Source: Bicyclus anynana
Lineage: Eukaryota > Arthropoda > Insecta > Lepidoptera > Nymphalidae
Length of the DNA stretch: 64,000 nucleotides
Direction: 5' to 3'
Assembly: GCF_947172395.1 (NCBI RefSeq)
Contig: NC_069087.1
Location: forward strand, 14,403,107-14,467,106
This document shows positions 33,568-44,311 of this stretch, in pieces. Numbering within the stretch: position 1 is the first letter of the stretch; each line of letters opens with the position of its first letter. Both the position numbers and the translations under genes were made by a program. The notes beneath the pieces are model-generated. The model saw nothing but the letters and a program-made list of their open reading frames with translations. It was not told the DNA's origin and did not search any database.

Positions 33568-35617
33568 TGTCTGCAGTAATAAAGCTGAAAACCCTAGAGG
33601 GACATCTGGGGACTTTGTCTGGGTTCTCAGAGCCAAAACTTCAGTTGGAGCAATATGAAACACCAGCTCATATAGCTGCAGTTGCTCTTTACACTATACA
33701 GGTAACAATAAAGTATTAAAGTCTGGCCGCTCAGAAATTGTGTTTCTGACAGGTCATGATCAAATGGGACAAACATATTATTCAATTATAATTGCCTCAT
33801 TATTTTGTGTCATCACTTCAAAGACAAACAGTTGCTATAACCTTGAAACGGCGTAGTTCACTTTTGTACACCAGTTCGAAGTTATATCGCCCATTCAAAC
33901 AGAACCCGTCAGAAACACAATCTTGTGAGACTTTCACAAGGAAAAATAGATCCCCTTATAGAATCACTTTGTTGTTTGTCTGTCTCTCTATTATTTTTTG
34001 TAAATGTAATAAACCCTGTAAAATACTCGACTGCATGCTTGGATAAAATAAAATAAAATTAATATATAGATTTTTACTTTCCACTACCGTTTGTGTGCTA
34101 TAGCATGGTGCGGGTGACAGTACTTTCACTCTTGAAAGTTTGCAGCAATTCACAGTACATTATTATGAATTTCATAAGGCAACTGTCACCTACACCATGC
34201 TACAGCACACACAGTATAATTTACCAACAATAAAATCTTATTTTCAGACACAATTTGGAGCTCTAGAAAACAAACTAGTACTAGATGCGGGCTGTGGTAC
34301 CGGCATGCTCTCTCTGGGAGCATCATTACTGGGAGCTGGCACTGTAGTTGCCTTGGACATAGATGAGCTTGCCCTAGAAGTCTTGCAGGAGAACCTTGAG
34401 GACACTGGAGTTACGAACATTGATGCTGTTCAGTGTGATTTCCTTAGCTCTAATATTTGTAGGTAGGTTGAATTTTATATACATATTGTATGTTCTGGTG
34501 AATTCACCTAGTTTGCCATTGTTCTTTGCAAAAGTAGATAGGAAAATAGGCATGTTTGGGGGTACCACAATATTGGGACTTTGATGAACTATTCTCTCAA
34601 ACTATTGGTATAAATCTTTTAAAGCACTAATCACTCTTTCTAGTCAGCCCACAGAGGACATACCCTCTAATACAACAATTTAAATAAAATATTGTGGTTT
34701 TTTTAAGTCTGTTTACAGTTTCAATGTTCTGTTTGCCTATGAGTAAAATCTACTACAATTATAGTTCAACATGTATCAAACCCAGCGGTTTTAGATTTTA
34801 GTCTTACCCTATAACCAGAGATTTGGGAAATTTGAAACTCCATTCCACTTATGTTTTATTAAAGTGACCCAGATTAGCTTAAATCACTAAGATATAAAGC
34901 AACTTCTTCTGATAAAACTATATGTTATATCAGAAGAAGTCTTTTAGTTGGGATAACTATTTTGATCAAATCCCATTTGTGTTTTGACTCAAATTTACGT
35001 TTTGTTAAAATAACCCAGCTTAGCTTAAATTACCAAGATGTTAAGTTCTTCTCATAAAATGCATAATGTTTTTTAGGTGGAATAATTATTTTGATACAGT
35101 TCTCATGAATCCCCCATTCGGCACTAAGAACAATGCTGGAATAGATATGAAGTTTCTGAAAATAGGATTGGATCTCACTTCTGATAGTGTTTATTCTTTG
35201 CACAAATCATCGACAAGGTATTTATACCTTTTTGTTTTTTTAAATCATAAAACAAAATTGAGTTACTTGAACCATTTACAATTAAAAAGAATGCATTTAG
35301 AAAAGATACAGAATTAAATTTTAGAATAACTCCATAACCATTTTAGAATAGCTTTTTATCCCAATATACACAGGTGATACTGCTTTTTTTTGAAATTCAT
35401 TATGCTTTCTGGGAACTTTTTACTGAAGATTACAAAACTTATAAATTTTACTCTTTTTAGATCTCACATTCAAAAGAAAATAAAAGAATGGGGTGTCAAA
35501 GGAAGTGTGATAGCAGAGCTCCGTTATAATTTACCAGCCACATACAAGTTCCATAGACAACAGACCAGAGACATTGATGTAGATTTATGGAGGATAAACC
35601 ACCCAAGCATAGAATAA
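33567..35617 (+). CDS. METTL5: METTL5, 18S rRNA N6-adenosine methyltransferase, 4 exons
   Basis: Exons 33567-33701, 34248-34462, 35077-35217 and 35461-35617 give 215 residues, near the human 209. Residues 58-64 are the SAM-binding DAGCGTG motif. Residues 128-131 are the NPPF catalytic motif of N6-adenine methyltransferases. The conserved VYSLHKSSTR and ELRYNLPATYKFH follow. METTL5 works with TRMT112 and methylates one adenosine in 18S rRNA. The N-terminus (VIKLKTLEGHL...EPKLQLEQY) aligns with the family from its first residues, which fixes the ATG at 33567, sharing one base with the SOSS-C stop (TGATG). A likely ATTAAA poly-A signal is at about 35661. Intron 1 contains a MITE and intron 2 a duplicated splice-acceptor region. 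Confidence 0.93.
34092..34211. mobile_element. MITE with 27-bp terminal inverted repeats in METTL5 intron 1
   Basis: The left end TGTGTGCTATAGCATGGTGC continues GGGTGAC. The right end, reverse complemented, is TGTGTGCTGTAGCATGGTGT then AGGTGAC. The element is 120 bp and a related copy sits at 4119-4243. It lies only 36 bases before METTL5 exon 2, so it contributes sequence close to the branch-point region. Confidence 0.85.
34835..35100 (+). repeat. Diverged tandem duplication of METTL5 intron 2 end and exon 3 start
   Basis: Segments around 34850-34978 and 34995-35100 align: both have GTTTTRTTAAARTRACCCAG, then TTAGCTTAAAT, then a copy of the 3' splice site. The first copy reads CTTTTAGTTGGGATAACTAT and the real one TTTTTTAGGTGGAATAATTA. 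An inverted repeat (ACTTCTTCTGATA at 34902-34914 with 34928-34940) lies in the first unit. Confidence 0.75.
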
Positions 35618-36245
35618 TTGTAATGTATTGAAAATTATGGATTGGTATATACAAAACAACTATTAAAGTTTACACTTTTTTAATATTATAAATGAGTTAC
35701 AAAATTAATGATGCAAATATACTTAAACAATAAGTAATTCAACGAAAATAAACTCTATCAACTAAATATTTTGTTTTAATTTATCAGTCTTCTTACTATG
35801 ATTGACTATTTGATACAAAGTGAAAATAAAGTAATTACAGGTAACACACAATTCAGCAAAACAATGTTAGATATGTTTGCAAAATATCCTCAAAACGTAA
35901 TTTTTTCGGGTAATACTTACCAGGGATTTACTAACCAGTATTTCTGTTTCACGATTTTTCCGAAAAAGGACAATGCACATTAAATTAAATGTTTTATAAA
36001 CGTGACAAAATCGCACATAAAATTAATCTTCTGGAATTCTGGAAACTAAATTGAGGGTATTTAAATTTATTTTGTGATAAAACTTCACAAATCGCAACAT
36101 ATTGTGTACCGGAACATTTTGTTTTAGTATTCCATTTAATAAAGACATCACCTTGGAATATTGTGGTGTAATGATAAACTTTACAAAATTAAAATACTCG
36201 TTAAACATAACAAAAAAGCAATTTGAGGGTAGTTCGAGAAAATTT
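35618..36245. other. Convergent 3' ends of METTL5 and ALDH7A1
   Basis: This is the 628-bp gap between two convergent stop codons. Likely poly-A signals are ATTAAA at about 35661 for METTL5 and reverse-strand AATAAA (plus-strand TTTATT, 36066-36071) for ALDH7A1. I see nothing else. Confidence 0.6.
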
Positions 36246-39200
36246 TTACTCGTCGCCAAACTTAATGTTCTGCGCCAACTTGATGGTGCCGGAGTAATTG
36301 ATAGTGACGGTGGCGCGACGCATGTAGGCTTTCCACGCGTCGGCGCCGCACTCCCGTCCCCCGCCCGTCGCCTTCTCGCCGCCGAAAGCCCCGCCCACCT
36401 CCGCGCCGTTGGTGGGGATGTTCACGTTCACGATGCCGCAGTCCGAGCCGTGCGGACCGATCCACTGGAACAATGTAATGATGGTTTCGTTAAACAGCGA
36501 CGCAGTTGCAAATATCATAGGTTCACCGCACACTGTAATATCTGTATATATATAAAAATGAATTGCTGTTCGAAAACCATAACAACAACCTTTTCTATTT
36601 CCCATACAAACATATAGATCTTAGAGGTAGCGGTAGGGATAGGGAAGAATTGCATATAAGTTTAGACGACCTCCGTGGCGCAGTGGTATGCGCGGTGGAT
36701 TTACAAAACGGAGGTCCTAAGTTCGATTCCCAGCTGGGCAGATTGAGATTTTCTTAATTGGTCCAGGTCTGGCTGGTGGGAGGCTTCGGCCGTGGTTAGT
36801 TACCACCCTTCCGGCAAAGACATAATATCGCCAAGCGATTTAGCATTCCGATGCCGTATACAAACCGAAAGGGGTATGGATTTTCATCCTCCTACTAATA
36901 AGATAGCCCGCATCCAACTTATGTAGACTGCAACATCACTATCCATCAGGTGAGATTGTAGTCAAGGGCTAACTTGTACAGAATAAAAAAAAACCTGGTG
37001 GACAGATGGACGGATTATGTACGGACTTATGCATTATGTACGATCCTGTTATATTCCCGCCGACACAACGGCTCTGTGTGACAAATTATCACACAGACTT
37101 ACCTTGAATACATCGCCCAAGTTCTCAGTGAAGACACTGGAGGACAGCCCCTGGTCGACCTCGTTGTTGTACTGGATGCCGGTGTCGAGGTCAGCGATGG
37201 GTATGCAGTACACGATGGGCGCGAAGCACTCGCTCTTGACCAGCGGCGAGTCGTGAGGCAGTCCTGTCACGATGGTCGGCTCCACGAAGTAGCCTTCGCG
37301 TTCGATCACCTTCACAATATCGTATTTACTTAATAATGTAAATGATAGATGATTAATATGGTGTTTGACAAACTGAAACTGATAGGTAATCCATGTTTCA
37401 GATGACCCAAGAGCTAATTTGGCGTGGCTAGCTTTACAGATTTTTTTTAATATACAGGTTACTCGGGAGTTTTTCCCATAACTTTAAGGTGTTGACGAGT
37501 CCACTTAAAGGAGCCGAACTGCATAACTAATATTTTTTAACAAAAAAATAAAAATGTTTTATCTTTTTTTTACAAAGTAATTCAAATAATTCCGACTATC
37601 CATATAACACACTTTATCTATCCTTGCATTATAAAATACTTATAACTTGGCTACGTCATAATTATAAGATGCGTTTAAGGGACATATTTTAAGATCTATT
37701 TACCAAAGAAATATTATTTACCCCGAAAATATTAATTTTAGAACTTAGACAAATACTTCCCAGCACCCTTAATATATTGTTTTAATAGATGTCTCGGTAT
37801 TACTTTTTTTTTCGCCCGTGTCCTCTACCCACAGAACAGACAACGCTAAAAGCTAACGCGTTTAGCAATAGAAGTAGCAAGGGCCCACGTACACCCGGGT
37901 GTGCGGAACAACGCAAGCGTGTCCGCGCATGTACTAGCAGTCTTGTTTTGTTCTATGACAAAAGGAATAAAATAATATTCAACTCTAAAGTAAGGGTGAC
38001 ATATTTCAGTTTTCACTAAATATTAAACAGTCATTTAGGCCACGCCCCTGGGTACGCTGGTTTCAATACAAAGAATGACACTTTATAAATCTAGTTACCT
38101 CTTATATCTGTGCCTCTACCCATACCATCTACTTATACAAACGTATCTCATTATGCATCGTGATTAAAAAAAACAATATGGCGGCGGGTCCATTCACGAT
38201 TGTGCCACAGAGGTTCAATGCTTTTTGCGTGACTGTTTTCTAGAGCTGAGTGTACAAAAACGTACCTTTCCTCCGAATTCAATGGTGCCTCCTTGTTTCA
38301 CAACCTCTGCGACTGTGCTCTTGTACGCTTCCACCGCCGCCGGCGTGTGCAGCGGCCCTATAAGCGTCTCCGGTAACAGAGGGTCGCCGATTCGGCTCAC
38401 CACACTCGCATATGCTTTCTTTAGCCTCGACACCACTTCATCGAATACCTGGCAAAAAGAGGTTTAATTTTAAGCGAAAATTAAGTTAATACTTTAGATC
38501 GGCAATCGGCAATTCTTAAATATTAAACTGAGTCCACCCACGCTTGTTTTAATGGTGCATGGCAAGGTGCAAGAATGCTGCATTGAGTAGCAGGTCGAGG
38601 TTATACTCTTGTCGAGTCCTTCTCTTTCTCTGCTCACTTGTTGGTGTATCTACAGTCTCCTGGTGGTAGTGCAGCGTTGTCCCGCGGTGCCGGCGCATGC
38701 GAACAGCGCCGCGTTGAGCAGCTGGTCGAGGTTATACTCTTGTCGTGTCCTTCTCTTTCTCTACTCACTTGTTGGTGAATCAGCAATCTCCTGGTGGTGG
38801 TGCAACGTTGTCCCGCGGTGCCGGCGCATGCGAACAGCGCCGCGTTGAGCAGCAGGTCGAGGTTATACTCTTGTCGTGTCCTTCTCTTTCTCTACTCACT
38901 TGTTGGTGTATCAGCAGTCTCCTGGTGGTGGTGCAGCGTTGTCCCGCGGTGCCGGCGCATGCGAAGAGCGCCGCGTTGAGCAGCAGGTCGAGGTTATACT
39001 CTTGTCGTGTCCTTCTCTTTCTCTACTCACTTGTTGGTGTATCAGCAGTCTCCTGGTGGTGGTGCAGCGTTGTCCCGCGGTGCCGGCGCATGCGAACAGC
39101 GCCGCGTTGAGCAGCAGGTCGAGATTGGCGTCCGAGTTGACGATGATGGCGTTGTTGCCGCCCAGCTCCAGCAGGTGGCGCCCGAACCGTTTCTGCACTT

Positions 39201-42200
39201 CCACTCCCACCTACGATCAGAAGCATTTTCTATGTAAAGTAACGTATCTCGAGTCTGCATTAGGTTCTAATTTATCGCATCATTATTTTGCATAAGTATA
39301 TCATCATGTTTTTTTTTATATGATATATCTAGCGATATACCTATCTGGCCAGAGCAGTGTTATTAGAATTTCTTTTTCAATCGCACATACAGATGCTATT
39401 TCAAGTATTATTTAAATCTTGGCGTCAGGTATTTCTTGATTGTCGTTAAAACCATTCAAGTAATAAATAGTTGTAGGTATTCTATCAAAAATTACAGTAG
39501 GTACTTTAGAGTACTGATCACGCAACCGTTTATAAGCGCTCACGAATCTGAAGGGGTACACGCAGGAAATCAGTTTGTAAGCAAACTGCATACCTACTCC
39601 CTCTCCTTTTGACGAGCGAGTAGCTCTCTATCAGTGGAAGATATCCATGTCACAGTTCGCGTGCAGAAAAATACTAATGGCATGTTTATTTGAACCGCCA
39701 TGCTGCTGCATGCTTTGCAATGCTTTGCATGCTTTGCAATGCTTTGCATGCTTTGCAATGCTTTGCCGGTTTAAGAAAAGTGTGACTGCATTGTTTTGCA
39801 TCTACTTTTAAACCAATATTACCGGTTTCTCCTCAGCAGAACCTGCCTTCCGAACCGGTGGTAGAATCTATACAAATAGTCAACTGACGTATCAAAAGTA
39901 AAGTGTAAACTGAGCCTACTTAAAATAAATGAATTTTGAATTTTTTTGAATTTTTTTAATATTATAAAGCTGATGATTTTGTTAGTTTGTTTGAACGCGC
40001 TAATCTCAGGAACTACTGGTCCAGTTTGAAAAATTCTTTCAGTGTTAGATAGCCCATTTATCAAGGAAAGTTATAGGCTATATTTATTATCTCTGTATTC
40101 CTACGGGAACGCAAACCACGCTAGTCACTAGTCAAAGAATAAAGAATCTGTAACTAATTGTTGATGTAGTAGAAATAATTCCTCAATCCTGTAGTAATAC
40201 CTGTTGTCCCACAGCCGTGCTGCCGGTGAAGGAGACCAGCTTGACCCGCCGGTCCTGTACCAGCGTGTGGCCGATGTCTCTCCCGCCGACGCAAAGCGCC
40301 GCCACCGCTCCGGGGATGTTGTTCTTCACGAGCACGCTCTCAACTATCTTGGTGACAGCCACCGCGGTGAGCGGCGTGGTGTCTGAAGGTTTCCATATGC
40401 TGACGTCGCCGCAAACCTGGCAAAACCGCAAAATTGGCTAATTGTGTCTATTTCTACCAAAATTATATAGCGGTTGCTGGTATGCTTGGAGTTTCTCTGC
40501 GTGATCGAATCAGGAATGAGGAGATCCGCCGATGAACCAAAGTCGGGCAGGTCACATAGTTCGAAGAGCCGCACCGGAAAGCGCCGTGTTGGTCGACCCC
40601 CCCACCACTAGGTGGACCAAGGATATCAAGCGGGTTGCAGTGAGCCGCTGGATGCTGGCGGCTCGAGACCTTTGTGCTTGGAGGTCCATGCAAGAGGCCT
40701 ATGTCCAGCAGAGGACGTCTATCGGCTGATAAGGTAAGGTATATAGCGGTAGTACCTACCTATATGGACGGCTAATAAATGCCAAACCTCTTTGGTGCAA
40801 TTTGTCAATTTTCAACAGAGGGGCTCGAATACATTTGGGATTTTATATTTTAGAAATTAGCTCAGACCTATCGATGTTTTAATTAGCAGGTAGACGATCT
40901 ACTGCCTCCTTGATCCAATAGTTTACCTGATCGACTAGAAATATCACGAGGTTCGAGATTTTTACTCTTCTACAATTTTATAACAGATCTTGACGAAATT
41001 TGACATGGCGAAAAATATCATTCTAGAAACATACTTTCAACTTGGTAATTAAAGAGATCCTACAGTATCTTAAAAGAAAACTAGATCAATGTGTAATCTA
41101 GTAGGTGACTACCTAAATAGGGCCACCTGATTTTAAACGTTACGATTTTCCACCGAATTTTATCATGTTATGATTTTTATCTACTTATAGGCCCAAGAGG
41201 TAACTAAATTATCTAGATTACTCATTATCGAATTTAAAATCCATACTTTGGATTAGATAATAGATATTAGGTATGGTTATATGGTTATGGTTTCTCGTAT
41301 TTTTGGTAAACGTTATATCGTCTTAAAGAAATGGGTAGGTAAGTAGGTACTTCGTAATACTCAGTTATTCACAATAACCGCGATTTTTGCGGGCTAAAAA
41401 GTAGTTACGTTACTCAATCTTCTACTCTATTTTCCAGTGAAAATCCCATTCAAATTGTTTCAGCCGTTCCAGAGATTAACATCATTTTGAACAAAGTTTC
41501 ATTTATATTGAAATTACAGACATACACTGCAATTTATATGCATTGATGATAAATGAATAATGAAAATGTTGATAAAAAACGAGTGTATTTTATACCACAT
41601 GACTAAAGTAAAACATCTTTAGTTCTCCCTATTAACATCCGTTCGCATCGCTCGATTACACTTTTTGTAACGCATTCAAGTCAAGATTGCGTAAAGAAGT
41701 TTTACTTCAAAAAGATGATGCTTACCATAGCTATAGCACTGTTCCATCCAAACACAGCCACGGGGAAGTTGAAGGCAGTGATGACACCAATCAACCCGAG
41801 CGGGTTCCATTTCTCGATGAGCACGTGACCGGGTCGCTCGGACGGGAAGATGGTCCCGGGCAGCGTGCGCGACAGCCCCAGCGCCAGGTCGCACACGTGG
41901 ATGTACTCCACCACCTCCCCTATCGCTTCGGGAAGAATCTTACCTGCCGAATATAAAATATGGAGTCTCAATCTTTGGTCCCGAGAAAAAGATGCACTTT
42001 ATAGCTCACTAACCGATTCACCTGCGTAGTTCCCGTTTCCGTGAATTTACGGGGATAAAATATAGCTTAAGACACTCACAAATTACGTGGCTTTCTAGTA
42101 GTAAAAGAATTTTCAAGAGTGGTTCAGTAGAAACAGAGATTTACCCCCTATATTATCACAAACTTTACCTTTTTATAATATTAATAGAGGCAAAATACTA

Positions 42201-44311
42201 TAGATATAATTCATATGAGTTACTAAGGATTATGAATAAAATGAATACCAAAAATTGGCATGCAAAGTAGTTGCTACAAACAATCTCTTCCAGGCAACCC
42301 CTGAAGGAAAAACGGTTGACCCTCACGCATTTTTGACAGATATGAATAGAGAATATGCCCGATTAGTTTTAAACTCTTCTTCATGAGCTTGTTTATGTAA
42401 AACGGCGTAATGCAGATTCAAGATTTTGTATTTTATGCCTTTTCGTTTTGAACTTCTACCTAGTTAGATTGGCAGGCGCATATACAATATATATGAAAAA
42501 TTCTATTGAACAGAGTCAAAATATTATGCACCATTTATTTACTCTTGACGTATTTAGGCATGGCTTGTGCTGGATTGGACCTGCTCATTTCAATTTTATA
42601 TTACACTAGGGGACGCCCGCGTGAAACTCGTTGTAACTGAAACTTAAACTACCCCTTCCCTACCCATACCCTACTCCTTCATTTTCTGTCATAAGAACCT
42701 TGTCCTGACAACAACAAACACATAAAAAAAAATTGATATATGGATATAGGGATATATGGATTAATTACTAAATATATATAGATAGGTGGATACTTCTATA
42801 TTTACTGGCGAAAGTTCGATAGGGTTTATAAGGCAATGACATACTCGTACCTATCAATATCATCAAGTAAAACTTGTAATGTGAAACGGAGAATTCTTAC
42901 CCATTTCCAGTGAAACTAATTGTCCAAGCGGCTGTAATTTCTCCCGGAGTGCGTCCCCGATTTGTCGCACAATCTCCCCCCGGCTGGGGATGGGTAGTTC
43001 CGCCCACGCGTGCCAGGCGTCTTGGGCAGCTTTCGCGCACGCTTCGTAGTCGGCTGCGCTGGCTGATTGCACTTCTGCTATCACTTTGCCATTTGCTGGA
43101 CTATAGGATTGTATTAGCTAAAAATTAAAAACAGAAATAATGTAGGTTCTTATAAATGTACCTAGGTACTATCCGGATAATATCATTGTACCTACCTGTA
43201 CCTGAAAGCTCAACACATTCACAAGTAAAGCTTAACCTTCGCTTCTGTATTCTCTACGTCTATGGATAAACGCTTGTAAGGAATATACCATTTTCAGTGC
43301 GACTACGCCTACAATAGGTGTAGTACGCAGCCTATAAGTTGAACTATACGCAGTAACGCATTTTCTGGTGTTAGCGACGAACAACAAACAACCATATCAA
43401 CACGAAATTTTCAATTATTTGATATCTTTGATGTACAGCAACTACGAAGCACGCGTCTAACACTTTTGTTTAAAATTGTACCTGGCAGGTGAGCGCCATT
43501 CTGGTTCAGCTTACTTGCCGGGGATTCAGCGCCGGCCCGAAGTAAACTTTAGAATGGAGCGAGATCCAATTATGGCGCCTCTCCTGTTTGCTCCTACACC
43601 AATTGTGAGTGCAAAGGAGGTATGGAACGTGAAGATCTCGACCATACTCTGGAGTGGCTAACGTTCTTTACCATTTAGGCGCCCTCTAGGATTTGGCGCC
43701 TGGAGCGACTGCTCTGTTCGCCGTATGGGCGGGCCAGCTCTGCGGGGACTATATCTACTATAGGTACAGTTACAAGCACAGTGTGCGAATGTATTGAGGA
43801 TCACCAAAGTTGACTCAGTAATTAACAAATATGGCAGATATTGTGGTATACCGGGTAAACATGATTTGCATGTTTAATTAATTATTTTAATTAACTGTAC
43901 CAGACAAACATGTACGAGTAGATAATATATAAAAGCATATAAAAGGCTACGTGTTCTAAGAATACATATGAACGGACATTTCAGTTTACCTACCTGGGAA
44001 TGTCAATGAACTTTGGAATCTGAAATATCCCAGTAACTTATTTCATTCAAATAGAAAGAGTAAACTGATATAGATAGAATTGTAGGTTCAATGCAAGCAA
44101 AAATGGAGAATATAGCATATATGGCAAAGAGGAACTATCTTACCTGACCGTTCGCTTCCCATTTACCGTTAAACACGCCCACATTCTTCTTATCCAATCC
44201 AAGATCCTTCAAGAAAGAGTAATTCGGATCGTCAATGAGGTAGGACGCGTGTCGAGCCATTGGCAACCTCAAACGCAGAGCTATAACACTACGGCACAGA
44301 ACACGGCTCAT
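36246..44311 (-). CDS. ALDH7A1: ALDH7A1 / antiquitin (alpha-aminoadipic semialdehyde dehydrogenase), 8 exons
   Basis: Minus-strand exons: 44144-44311, 42901-43117, 41726-41943, 40201-40416, 39031-39210, 38266-38448, 37103-37309 and 36246-36464. Phases agree throughout and give 1608 nt, 535 residues. The N-terminus (MSRVLCRSVIALRLRLPMAR) is rich in Arg without acids, as expected of a mitochondrial presequence; initiation at the second Met would give a cytosolic form, as reported for mammalian antiquitin. The catalytic Glu is about residue 288 (LLELGGNN) and the catalytic Cys about 322 (GTAGQRCTT). Other family marks are ITAFNFPVAVFGWN, SFTGSTAVGQ and the C-terminal GGAFGGEKATGGGRECGADAW. The enzyme oxidises alpha-aminoadipic semialdehyde in lysine breakdown, using NAD. 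Exon 5 has its 3' half tandemly repeated in the genome. Confidence 0.95.
36667..36993 (+). mobile_element. tRNA-derived SINE (Metulj-like)
   Basis: The head carries a tRNA-type A box (TGGCGCAGTGG) and B box (GTTCGATTCCCAG), followed by a tRNA-unrelated body (GGGAGGCTTCGGCCGTGG, then AAAGGGGTATGGATTTTCAT) and an A-rich tail at about 36985-36993. This is the pattern of the SINE family common in butterflies. It is not a functional tRNA gene. It lies in the last ALDH7A1 intron, antisense to the gene. Confidence 0.85.
38550..39120 (-). repeat. 131-bp tandem array copying the 3' half of ALDH7A1 exon 5 and its donor
   Basis: Units repeat every 131 bp; the marker GGTTATACTCTTGTCG recurs with TT at 38601, 38732, 38863 and 38994. 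Four copies of the donor (CTCACTTGTTGGTG, reverse of the exon end) are present, and a more diverged partial copy leads in from about 38550. Each extra unit holds codons for LLLNAALFACAGTAGQRC through the exon end plus about 38 bases of intron, but no acceptor. Only the copy ending at 39031 joins the rest of exon 5. The outermost copies are the most diverged. Reading through a donor shifts the frame by two bases per unit and soon stops. Confidence 0.93.
39211..40200 (-). other. ALDH7A1 intron 4 (minisatellite and relics)
   Basis: It contains a short tandem repeat of ATGCTTTGCA/TGCTTTGCAA units (about 39704-39768), the tail-repeat fragment GTAAACTGAGCCTACTTAAA (about 39895-39950) and a dispersed relic (about 39955-40125). 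No exon is supported. Confidence 0.65.
40500..40740 (+). mobile_element. RTE-like LINE 3' fragment
   Basis: The plus-strand frame at about 40532-40729 ends in a conserved RTE-type C-terminus (RWTKDIKRVAVSRWMLAARD, then WRSMQEAYVQQRTSIG) and a stop. It is a 5'-truncated, dead fragment antisense within ALDH7A1 intron 3. Confidence 0.75.
40741..41725 (-). other. Rest of ALDH7A1 intron 3
   Basis: It is AT-rich and has a lepidopteran repeat relic (about 41360-41540) and the AAAGAAGTTTTACTT-bearing element (about 41600-41710) that abuts the donor of exon 3. Nothing coding was seen. Confidence 0.55.
41944..42900 (-). other. ALDH7A1 intron 2
   Basis: It contains reverse-oriented relics sharing GACACTCACAAATTACGTGG with other copies (about 42000-42190) and a GGGGACGCCCGCGTG-type repeat (about 42600-42720). 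No exon was seen. Confidence 0.55.
43519..43750. mobile_element. hAT-type MITE, second copy, in ALDH7A1 intron 1
   Basis: The element at 43527-43742 has ends CAGCGCCGGCCCG and CGGGCCAGCTCTG (10 of 13 paired). It shares AGAATGGAGCGAGATCCAAT and GGATTTGGCGCCTGGAGCGA with the copy at 16357-16531. Its flanks CGGGGATT and CGGGGACT form a 7-of-8 target duplication. It is about 40 bp longer than the other copy through extra interior sequence. Confidence 0.85.

Noticed and set aside
36667..36745. Possible tRNA gene (A and B boxes present)
   Set aside because: The boxes belong to a SINE head followed by the known tRNA-unrelated body and an A-rich tail. No complete cloverleaf can be drawn.
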